A DNA stretch of 64,000 nucleotides, taken from assembly GCA_031771865.1 (NCBI GenBank), contig JASISA010000041.1, forward strand, positions 2,108,001-2,172,000, given 5' to 3'. The first letter of the stretch is position 1; every line of letters begins with the position of its first letter. Of this stretch, positions 55,508 to 64,000 are shown piece after piece. The notes under the pieces were generated by a model. That model was not told the origin of the DNA, searched no databases, and was given only the letters and a program-made list of their open reading frames with translations. Both the position numbers and the translations under genes were made by a program. Source of the DNA: Nothophaeocryptopus gaeumannii. Taxonomy: Eukaryota > Ascomycota > Dothideomycetes > Mycosphaerellales > Mycosphaerellaceae.

Positions 55508-57095
55508 CTATTGGCCGGGCGAGATAAGCATACCTTTCCTCACTGCATCATGTTCCCAGCCCCCAGCAAGCGCCTCACCGCCGGACTTTCTTGAGTGATC
55601 CTTTATCCGTGCCTCGAGTTCAGGTCTGAAATGGCGAATAAGGCCTTGAATAGGCCATGCGAAAGCCTCTCCCAAAGCGCAGATGGTATGGCCCTCGACT
55701 TGCTTCGTCAACTCTTGCATCATGTCAATCTCTCGTGCGCGGGCTTGGCCCTTCTCGAAGCGCTCCATGATTTGTTCCGTCCATTTGCTACCCTCACGGC
55801 AAGGTGTGCACTGACCGCAAGATTCGTGGTGGTAGAACTTGGACAGACGGGCTATGGCGCGAACAACATCTGTTGACTGGTCCATGACAATGACGGCGGC
55901 GGTACCAAGACCGGATTGAGAGTCCTTGAGCGCGTCAAAGTCCATGAGTTGGTCGTCGCAGATCTTCCTCGGTAGGATTGGAGTTGATGAGCCACCGGGA
56001 ATGACGGCCTTCAAGTTGTCCCAACCACCACGGACACCACCACAGTGCTTGTCAATGAGCTCCTTGAGAGGAATTGACATCTCCTCCTCGACTGTGCATG
56101 GGTTGTTGACGTGACCAGAAATACAGAACAGCTTGGTGCCAGAGTTGCGCTCGCGTCCGAAGGAGTTGAACCACTCACCACCTCTTCGGATGATAGTTGG
56201 TGCAACGGCGATAGTCTCGACATTGGCGACAGTAGAGGGGCATCCAAAAAGACCAACAGCAGCCGGAAATGGAGGCTTTAGGCGAGGCTTTCCGGGCTTG
56301 CCCTCGAGCGATTCAATGAGCGATGTCTCCTCTCCACAGACGTAAGCGCCCATTCCACGGTGCACAAACACGTCGAAGTCGTATCCAGATCCGCAGGCGT
56401 CCTTTCCGAGGAAGCCGTGTTGGTATGCCTCCTGGATCGCGCGCTGTAAGACAGTTGCTTCGTGATAGAATTCGCCACGGATATAGATGTATGCCGCAGT
56501 GCACTGTAACATGTATCAGTATCCAAACCTGTCCGATGCCTTTTGTGTTTCAACTCACGTTCATCGCTCTACCGGCAACCAGACATCCCTCAATGAGCTT
56601 ATGTGGGTCCTTTCGCATGATTTCTCTGTCTTTGCATGTTCCGGGCTCACCCTCATCTGCGTTGACCACGAGATATCTTGGCTTGGTATCCTCGTCCCAG
56701 CCCTTGAAGTTCATGAAACTCCATTTCATGCCAGACGGGAAACCAGCACCTCCTCGCCCTCGGAGACCTGACGCCTTGATCTCTGAGACGAGCCAGTCGT
56801 GGCCCTTGAGCAGGATCTCCTTCGTCTTGTACCAATCACCATACTTCATGGCGCTCTTGATATCTGCTCCGTGGTGGCCGTACAAGTTTGTGAAGATGCG
56901 GTCTTGATCCTTGAGCCCGCCGTGTCTGTGTACTGGCGGTGCATCTTGAACAGTGGCCATTCCTCGCTTTTGCTGGCCATCCTGTGCCGTCACTTGCGCG
57001 GCGGTGGTGGTCGAGAGGGCGCGGACAGCGGTCTTGGGGAGAGACGTAGTGGCGGACGAGCGAAGGGCCGTCTTCGAGACCGGTGCGGACAGCAT
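55508..57095 (-). CDS. NDUFV1: NADH:ubiquinone oxidoreductase 51 kDa subunit (complex I)
   Basis: Two exons, 57095-56559 and 56503-55508 (55-base intron), give 510 residues. The N-terminal 40-50 residues are Ala/Ser/Thr/Arg-rich with no acids early on, a mitochondrial presequence. All cofactor sites are visible: GLRGRGGAGFPSGMKW binds FMN/NADH, and NADEGEPGTCKDREI and GAYVCGEETSLIESLEGK belong to the NADH site. SCGQCTPCREG plus the later TICALGEA provide the four cysteines of the 4Fe-4S cluster N3. The protein oxidises NADH and passes electrons into the matrix arm of complex I. Length and motif order are as in other fungi. The fungal name is often nuo51. It is divergent from the small hypothetical gene. 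Confidence 0.95.
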
Positions 57096-57739
57096 TTTGG
57101 TGGCGGTATATACTGTCGACAGATTGGCGTTGGTGTCAGCTTCGTCGCCTTGGACTGGAGTCCTCCTAATGAGTGCGCGGGCGGCGGCGAGTGAGTGTTG
57201 ATGTCGAAGATGTCACTTCACGGCTAGATCGAGAAGGAGCTGCCGCCACTAAGCAAGAACGGCCATTGGCTGAGCGCGCCAAGACCAGTTCCCTGTCTGC
57301 ATAAGCGAACCCAAACTCAATCTCGCGTCTCCCGACAACTTCCCCTCGACCTCACCTTTCAATACAGCACAACAGAGATACGAGACATTGACTTCCTACA
57401 ACACCGGATATCATAATCGCCCAAACATATCTGACGCGAGAGGGCAGGGCGTGGACGGCCTTTGACCCGCGGCCTGGCTCCTTTTCAATAGGACGGCTCT
57501 CATGATGTGACAACACTCCATGCAGTCCTCACTTGTAGAGGAATACCACTGAAATCGCAGCCGTACCTTCCACTGTAGATCACTCGTGAACCAATCGCAT
57601 CAAGAGCCAGCGACTTTCATGGCTCTGACGTTAACCTTTCCGCTCCCAAGTCCGAGACAACTTTCACACCGTCATGCTCAACATAATATACGTCTAGGTC
57701 AATTAAGCAGTTCCTAGCCAGGCAGTCTTCAAGAAAGTG
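57096..57739. promoter_or_regulatory. bidirectional promoter region
   Basis: Lies upstream of the complex I subunit (minus strand) and of a small plus-strand frame. An inverted CCAAT box (ATTGG) occurs near 57266. No gene is supported inside it. Confidence 0.4.
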
Positions 57740-58012
57740 ATGCGCGATATGGATTTCAACAAATTCATGGTCACGACTGGCTCGCTTGCTGTTGGCCCGA
57801 AGCGGCGTCGAATGAGGCGACATCGAGGATTACCACCACCGGAGCCTGAGGTACCACGCGAAGAGAGTGCGGTCGATGCAGGCATTGCTGAGCATCCAGA
57901 GAGAGTGGACAATTCGGGTAATTCGGAGAGTTTGGGCATTCTAGACAATGCTGACGAGGAGGGAGAAGCTCCTGGTACGCCTTCGAAGCCGTGTTTCAAA
58001 TCTCGAAGCTAG
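57740..58012 (+). CDS. small hypothetical protein
   Basis: Ninety residues from the ATG after an in-frame GTG. A basic segment, VGPKRRRMRRHRGLPPPEPE, is followed by an acidic Ser/Glu-rich half. It looks like a short nuclear or disordered protein. No domain and no intron evidence. It may also be a chance frame in the promoter region of the next gene. Confidence 0.35.
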   Translation: MRDMDFNKFMVTTGSLAVGPKRRRMRRHRGLPPPEPEVPREESAVDAGIAEHPERVDNSGNSESLGILDNADEEGEAPGTPSKPCFKSRS

Positions 58013-58114
58013 TCGACGCAGAAGCTAACAGTTCAAAGAGCGGTCGCCGAGCCCATTGTTCCCACATGATGATTACATGTGGCCGCAGGTGAGCTTTGAT
58101 CATTCACCCGCATT

Positions 58115-58151
58115 CACGTGCACGCGTGACGTCCGTTGCAAACGTTTGCAA
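58115..58151. promoter_or_regulatory. cluster of E-box, MCB-like, CRE-like elements and a 16-base palindrome
   Basis: Within 37 bases, 76 bases or more upstream of the next start codon, lie CACGTG (58115-58120), ACGCGT (58122-58127), TGACGTC (58127-58133) and the perfect palindrome TTGCAAACGTTTGCAA (58136-58151). The first three match known binding sites for bHLH, MBF-type and bZIP factors respectively. The palindrome suggests a dimeric regulator. Confidence 0.6.
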
Positions 58152-58226
58152 ACGGCTGCAAGCTGCTACTTAAAATCCCCGCGCTCCGTTCTGCTTCATG
58201 GAGAAAACATCTACTGACGCAAATAG

Positions 58227-59886
58227 ATGCCCTTTGAGGATCTTGGATACGACGACACAAGCACAGACTACCTCAAACTAGCTTGTGCTCAACCGACCGA
58301 CCCTGTTATGGAGAGTATCGAAGTCGACGATGCCGGCCCAGCGGCTATTGTCGAGGAGGAAGAGATCGACGAGGGCGCACTCGACCCTGAGGACTCAAAG
58401 CGTAAGTTTCACCGTCACCCACATACCGGCCAGAAGCGAGAGGTCTGGCGGCCAGGCGATGAGGATGGGGATCTCAGCACCGATTACTACGAGCGACAAG
58501 GGCCAGCACTGCCAATTGAGAAGCGATGGCGCCTTTTCCAGGTAAGTCCCATCTCCGTTTCATGACGAATCCTGAATAGGCGGGCGAGCGCGCGAGGCAG
58601 AACAAAAGCACTGTGTTTTCCAGAAGCGGCTGGTGTGACTGGTGAGGTAGAACTTCTAAGAAGCTGACCTGCAGTAGAGCGATATAGGCAAGATGGGTAT
58701 TCGCAAGGATTTGCCATCAATCATGCCACCCAAGTTCGTCTACCTCGATGATCGCGCTGCCTACGAGGTCCTGACTTCGGACCTCCCGCGTGCAAAGGTG
58801 ACGCAGTGGTGGCCCCACGACTTCGGCATGCCATGCAAGATTCGTAAGAATCGTGCTCATCTCGGTCGGCCCGCAATCAAGGATAGCGATGCGGAAGGCA
58901 ACGACAAATTCCAATCGGCCAAGCTTGCCGGAAAGGCTGGCATGTACTACTTCACTGGAGAGAAGGACTGGGAGCCAATCCGCTACAAGAACCTGAAGCC
59001 GCCGCCACCAACCGAAGAGGAGCTGTCTCGTAAGCGCAAGGCCGAGTCGCCGCCGGAGTACAACCCACGCGCCCATGGACACAATCAGTACACGCCAAAG
59101 GACATGTTGGTCAAACACGGTGCTCCATCGAATGCCAAGAAGATCGAGAAGGTTCACAACCTGCCTGCTCTTCCACGTGCCAACAGCCTGCTCTTGCGCG
59201 GCGCCAGCAGCCCCTTCTTTACGGAGCGTCGCCTGTTTGGAGGTATCGAAGAGAACGCGCGCGAGTCCGTCGTATCGGAGCTCCGAAAGACTGCAGCTCG
59301 AAACGCACGCCAGATTCCTTCCGGCGACCGGGACAAGTGCGGAGGCACCCAAGATCCCCAAGAAGACACATTCCCAACTCGTCGCCCAGGAAATGTTCAA
59401 TTCACCAGCAAACTCAACCCCGCCGTCACCGCCGCCCGCGCGCAATTCGCTCTGCCCCCAATATCTCCCGGTCCAGTCGACGTCCCCCGCCAAGTGGGCT
59501 GGATCGAACGCCGTGACATCGAACAAAAAGTCGCATCCCAACTCATCGCCAGCATCCAATCCCAAGACGACGTTCAACGCATCGCAAAAGAACTCTCCGA
59601 GGAGAAAGTCAAGTGCGGTCAGCAGTCCAAAGAGATTGAGATGTTGAATAAGCAGCTCGATGGATTGCAAGATGACAATGACACCACGAGCGCGGAACTA
59701 GAGGCGGAGAAGTTGGAAAAGGCGGAGTTGGAGGTGAAGATGGGGGAGCAGGGGGAGGAGATTGAGAAGTTGAAGGAGGAGTTACTGGGCGAGAAGAGGG
59801 AGAAGGTGCAAGCTCAGTTGAAGGTTGATGAGCTGGAGGAGCAGATTAAGGCTCTCAAGGAAGGGAACTGGTGGAAGGGAGCTTGA
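58227..59886 (+). CDS. conserved-looking protein with C-terminal coiled coil
   Basis: Two exons, 58227-58541 and 58678-59886, give 507 residues. The 136-base intron is the longest accepted here. The join FQ-SDIGKMGIRK is at the TAG acceptor, since the AG three bases earlier would add a stop. The N-terminus is acidic and ends in RHPHTGQKREVWRPGDED. The middle has KFVYLDDRAAYEVLTSDLPR and WWPHDFGMPCKIRKNRAH, then a Pro/Ser-rich region. The last 110 residues (QQSKEIEMLNKQLDGLQDD to EEQIKALKEG) form a clear heptad coiled coil. No named domain is recognised. A scaffold or nuclear role is possible but unsupported. The promoter carries the element cluster noted separately. Confidence 0.75.
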
Positions 59887-61151
59887 TATACCTGCTCGCT
59901 CGTCCCTATGCCACATGCGACTGGCCCATTGAGCTCGCGATCGAGCTGCTATGCTGCTTTAGAAATATCGAGTACGATGCATTGAAAATCTGAGAGGAGT
60001 CTCGTCACATGGTCTGTCTTCTAATCCCAGCTCCTGAAATGGTTCGGAGAGCTGGCCTTTGAGTACGAACTCGATCGAAGAGATCGAAATCACGTTCCTG
60101 GGACCCCGCAAGTAAGTCATACCCACACATTGCTACTGTCGCTGACTTCACTGCGGACTGACTCCCAACACCCCTGGGAGAGCAAACCATTCGTCTCCAA
60201 TTCGGACAAGAGAAGATTAAACTGGGCTGCTAGCAACTTCCCTCGCAACCTAGTTCTTGTCCTTCGAATGAGCTTGATTACGGCATTGCGAAGTCAGCCT
60301 GAACCGTTGCGACATCTGCATGCTTTGCTCGAAGGATCATGTTATGTTGCTGACAAAGCCGGAGCAAGACTTGGTCAGCTTGGTATAATACGCTTCCCAG
60401 CCCCGTCTCTTCTCTCAATCGACGCTCTCGTTCTCTTGCTCACATTGAGAACAGTGTCTCGCGTGAGTACATTACAGTCGCTTCATGCGTAGAGTCGTGT
60501 AGTGGGGGCTATTTCAATGTTCGCGCAAGTAGCAAGGGGCAAGATCCGAGAAGGAGTGTTGTTTGGAACGAAATACAACCGGTAGCTCTTGCGAAAGTGA
60601 ATCATCTCTGCAGAGAACAGACGGCCCAGAAACCTGCAGCTGCTGTTCGGCTTCCCGCTCTGCACATGTTCAGTGCAGTGACCTTGTTCGAAGCTTGCTC
60701 GGCCGAACCGCATTAAACTTTCTCCGTCTTCGGACTGAGTATCTCGATTATCGAAACTTAGGTCAGAAGCAAGCAGATTACATACTCACTCGGGAGTCAA
60801 GTAGTCTTCTTCGGCTGCTAGATTTGGATCGTTCTTTATCGATAATCCAATCTCTTCCTTTTTCCTCGCTGCTTGCCCGGGAATTCGCTCCGCGGTCGAA
60901 GAGCCATCCGTGGGAAGTGTTTAATTCAACCGTGCATTGCCGTCTGCACTAAGCGAGTTTTGTGCTTCTTACACGTGGCTGGTCGATCGTGCCCCTAGTC
61001 TCTGAAGTTTGGAGCCCACTAGAGCTTCGTCACTGTCTTCGTGGTCTCCTCTCAACGACCTGCAGACATGCGAGTGCAAGCATATAACACAGCTGTCCGA
61101 TCGCCACCTCTCACTGCACCTACAGCAACTAGATTTGTCGATCGGTGCAAC
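59887..61151. other. no supported gene
   Basis: Short frames only; the longest (60130-60492) has no motif. The region holds the upstream promoter of the Zn2Cys6 gene. Confidence 0.4.
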
Positions 61152-61826
61152 ATGTCGGGTCCTTCAATCGGTCCAGTTACACCTCCAAGCTTGGCAGCCG
61201 AATCTGCGAAGGTGATGAGGAAGCGAGTGGTGCGAGCATGCGAGGTAAGATGGACAACTTCCTGTTGAGGGAAATGCGACATCCTCACTGCAATATCGCA
61301 TTGCGACTTCGCTCTGAGATGCACCGGACATGCACTGACACATCAACAGCGCTGCCGAATGAAGAAAGCTGGATGCGACGGGTCTCATCCGTGCCAACGC
61401 TGCAAGATGGACGATGCGATCTGCTGCTTCATGTAAATCTCAAGCCTATGATAACCATAAGCATATGCTTACTTTGATAGCGAGCGCAAGAAGCGCTACA
61501 AAGATCGGCCATACCCGGCTGGCTATGTGGAGATGCTCGAACGACAACGGACGCAGCTTATTGTCGGTCTTCGGAAGATGTACCAGAAACTTCGTGACAG
61601 CGGCGCTTGGTCCGGACCCAATCTGACGGAGATCGACGGAAACCCTCTGACCCATGACTTGCTCTCTGCGCTCCAGCTTCTGCATTGTGGCGACACATCA
61701 CTGCACGAGGACGTGTCGCCTTCTTCGTTCGAGCATGAGCACATAGGCAATGTCACTACAGATCATATATTAGTGCCAACCACTGTCGAGTCTCCGGCAT
61801 CGGTCTCCACGCCACAGCAAGCATAG
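61152..61826 (+). CDS. Zn2Cys6 transcription factor, ends at an in-frame UAG
   Basis: Three exons, 61152-61244, 61350-61432 and 61481-61826, give 173 residues to the UAG. Splicing builds C-ER-C-RMKKAG-C-DGSHP-C-QR-C-KMDDAI-C, a complete Gal4-type cluster. It is followed by a linker, ERKKRYKDRPYPAGYVEM, and a predicted dimerisation helix, LERQRTQLIVGLRKMYQKL. From memory, RPYP-GYVEMLE is a recurring block in one group of fungal Zn2Cys6 proteins. The C-terminal part is Ser/Thr/Asp-rich. The UAG at 61824 falls in a Gln/Pro stretch and is followed by an open frame of 153 codons; see that entry. As a short form it has the DNA-binding and dimer parts only. Confidence 0.8.
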
Positions 61827-62288
61827 CAGCCAGTCAACACTTCGAACTCATCTGGCAGAGGCTCCTTCTCAAGAACCGAATCAACCGACGTTTTGAGTTT
61901 GTTGCAAGACGCGAACGCCCGAGGAGAGAGCTATGGCTTCCCGACAAATCCCCAGGCATACCTGAAAGAGCCGGAATCTCCGTTGAAGAACAATCCAATG
62001 CTGTATCAAGCAGAGTGGGCGTGGACGAACAACGACAGCATCTCGTCGCATGTACACAGAGACTCACCACATCTAGAAGCTGCGACTATGTGGACGCAAG
62101 AATATGCTTCCATGTCGAATAACTATCACAACGCTCTTTTCGCTGCATATGCCACGGCATGTGCCAGCAGCGATATCATGAATGGACTCGTCAACATTAG
62201 CTCTCAGCAAGGGCAGTCGACGACAGAGGACTTCGAGCCGTGCCTGGATCCACGCGAGGCGGATGTGTTCAAGTCGTGTGCATTTTGA
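61827..62288 (+). other. in-frame 153-codon extension after the UAG of the Zn2Cys6 gene
   Basis: The frame continues without interruption: QPVNTSNSSGRGSFSRTE, LSLLQDANARGESYGFPTN, MLYQAEWAWTNNDSISSHV, MWTQEYASMSNNYHNALFAA and YATACASSDIMNGLVNISS, to a stop after KSCAF. Asn/Gln/Ser-rich sequence with aromatic and acidic residues resembles the activation regions of such factors. The codons after UAG are CAG CCA, which match CAR-YYA. The alternative is a CAG-to-TAG nonsense mutation inside a PQQA-Q-QPVN run. No credible intron removes the stop. Confidence 0.7.
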
Positions 62289-63321
62289 AGCCTGGGGTTG
62301 TGACGGCCCACGATCTAGCTTGATATCGTGAGCAGAGACGCTCGGATCGTAAGAAAATGCCCGGACTTTGATAGAAGATGGCTGTGGAGGAGAGGTCGAG
62401 AGCTTCGATGACCGAGTCTAAGGGGTTGTAATGAGCCTGTTGGAAACTTCGTCAGCTGCGATGGCCGTGGTATGCATCCCGAAAGATCACATCATGCTAG
62501 CCATTTTCACGCCTTAGTCGCTGGCTTCCTGGCAGAGTGGTATCCCACGCACGCTGAGGTTGTACATCTCCGGACCTGGCCTCCACGCGAATACCATGTG
62601 CCGCAGGTGCGCGTGTTGCTAACCGAGATCTTAGGAACCTCCTAGCATCTCCGTCGTGGTGTCGCTCGGGCCATCGCTTGCGAGGTGTTGACTCTGGTTC
62701 CAGAAAAGAAACAGCGTGGAATATCGAAGCGATAATTCCACGACATTAGTAGATAATGTGACCGTGTACAGATGCTAATCGATGCGAACGGGTTGTTGTG
62801 TCCTCCAAAATCCATTGATGTCTTTGTCAAGCTGCAAATTCCCCCATCCACATGCCCCTTGCCAAGTAGACATAGGCTTGCGGTCCGATCCTGGTTCCGG
62901 TCTCAGAACGGTATAGCGCACTCTGCCATCCCAACTTCAGCTCCAGCAGTGACGATCCAAAATCACGACATCAAGCCCCCAGCTTTCGCGTGCTCTCGAA
63001 AGTGCTCGGCGCATGACATCTCGTTGGTCAGAGCTGCCGTTGATGGATCCGACGTATAAAGGCTGGCCGCTGTGCCAATGGTGGGAGCCGCTTCGGAAAG
63101 CTCCAACTTCGGGGTTACATCATGCTGTGTGTGGGATGTCGCGTCAGTTGAAGAGCAGGAAGTAAACAGGCATATCAGCACAAGAGCGAAGAAGAGCTTT
63201 TGCCCGTCGATACTTGGTCTCCCATCAAATCTACATCGACACCCGGTCGCTTTCGGATTCCGGACAGCTTTAGAGGTTTGACGCTCTTTGGACCTCACAT
63301 CATCTGAGAAACCGGGCCAAG
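62289..63321. other. no supported gene
   Basis: Short overlapping frames. This is the promoter region of the last transporter gene. Nothing recognisable. Confidence 0.4.
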
Positions 63322-64000
63322 ATGAAGCTTAAAGGCCTTAATACTGTGCCTTGGGAGGTCGGCAATGGACCCCGGGCACACAGTCGTGACCAAGGCGCTG
63401 AGCAGAAGCAGTTTGCGGAGGAGAAACACGACTCTGAGAAGGACGTATCGACCGCTCCAACACCGCCTGGCGAAGACATCTCCGAGCGAGAGATCGCGAC
63501 GGCAACGGGTATTGATGAGCGAAGGCTCGTGAGAAAGCTGTAAGTCAGGGTCTTCGCCTTCCTCTGTGCCAAACAAGCGATCGCCAAGAAGACACCCCAG
63601 CTAACAAGCAATGATTGTAGCGACCTCCATCTCATTCCAGCCGTCTGCATCCTCTACCTGCTCTCCTTCCTCGACCGCGCCAACGTTGCCAATGCTCGCC
63701 TCGAAGGTCTTCTGACAGACCTCCATATGACGGCCAACCAGTACCTCACCGGTCTGACTCTCTTCTTCGTTGGGTACATCCTCCTGGAAGTCCTTTGGAA
63801 CGTCATTCTGAAACGTGTTGGGCCCAAAATCTGGCTACCATCCTCGACTCTTGCGTTTGGTATTGTTGCAACTCTCACGGGTGTCATTACATGTAATGGC
63901 AAGTGGAGTTGCAAGTCAGGTAGTTCGGGCTTGGCTGGCTTCTTCGTTGTCAGATTCATGTTGGGTATTGCAGAGGGAGCACTGTTTCCCGGAGTGGTGT
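63322..64000 (+). CDS. MFS transporter, anion:cation symporter (allantoate permease-like) family, partial
   Basis: Exons 63322-63539 and 63621 to beyond the window edge, with an 81-base GT-AG intron joining RRLVRKL to DLHLIPAVCILYLLSFLDR. After a hydrophilic N-terminus of about 70 residues, the first transmembrane helix ends in SFLDRANVANARLEGLLTDL, the hallmark of Dal5-like members (ACS family). VGYILLEVLWNVILKRVGPK covers helix 2 and the loop 2-3 motif. FVVRFMLGIAEGALFPGVV is helix 4 and includes the RFMLGIAEG signature. The sequence ends inside the gene with about 195 residues seen. Members take up vitamins, ureides or other organic anions; the substrate here is unknown. Confidence 0.9.

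Noticed and set aside
61785..61826. Possible 42-base intron removing the UAG in the Zn2Cys6 gene
   Set aside because: Donor GTCGAG is poor, no branch site is visible and the length is below that of all other introns in the window. It cannot be excluded without RNA data.

Overview
The window is a filamentous ascomycete genome segment (Pezizomycotina). Short 48-70 base GT-AG introns with CTNAC-type branch sites, several Zn2Cys6 regulators, a Clr5-ankyrin protein, a NACHT relic, secreted esterase and protease genes and a DUF2439 (Dbl2/Mte1-type) protein all point that way. Gene structures look like Dothideomycetes, but that class assignment is an inference. There are no bacterial, viral, rRNA or CRISPR features, and I recognised no tRNA or intact transposon.

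Layout. 0-10 kb: a short-chain dehydrogenase with a degenerate catalytic site, half of a proline racemase-family gene, and a 1821-residue protein with a nucleotidyltransferase-like N-terminus and ankyrin repeats. 10-15 kb: two small minus-strand Zn2Cys6 proteins that look like old paralogues, in gene-poor DNA. 15-20 kb: a secreted carboxylesterase convergent with a long RING protein. 20-34 kb is an accessory stretch. It holds relics of an aspartic protease, a GPI protein, a sugar transporter, a Zn2Cys6 factor, a NACHT protein and a cysteine-rich secreted protein, mixed with intact genes: a GPI-type Cys-rich protein, the mitochondrial calcium uniporter MCU and a secreted HEMGH metallopeptidase-like protein. 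35-46 kb: Clr5-ankyrin protein, membrane alpha/beta hydrolase, RING/RS-rich nuclear protein and the DUF2439 protein. 47-50 kb: two more decayed genes. 51-64 kb: a multidrug/polyamine-type MFS transporter, complex I 51 kDa subunit, a coiled-coil protein, a Zn2Cys6 factor with an in-frame UAG, and the start of a second MFS transporter cut by the window edge.

Housekeeping genes (MCU, complex I, RING proteins, DUF2439 protein) are open and splice cleanly. Many accessory genes carry one or a few small lesions each: in-frame stops, one-base frameshifts, missing halves. Two in-frame UAG codons deserve priority. The one at 61824 sits in a UAG-CAR-YYA context and is followed by 153 open codons. The one at 43980 replaces a tyrosine in an internally duplicated motif and is followed by 45 further codons. 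Whether these are programmed readthrough, polymorphic pseudogenes or sequence errors is the main open question.

Gene models were built by hand from splice sites and reading frame. Family names rest on recognised motifs, not on database searches.
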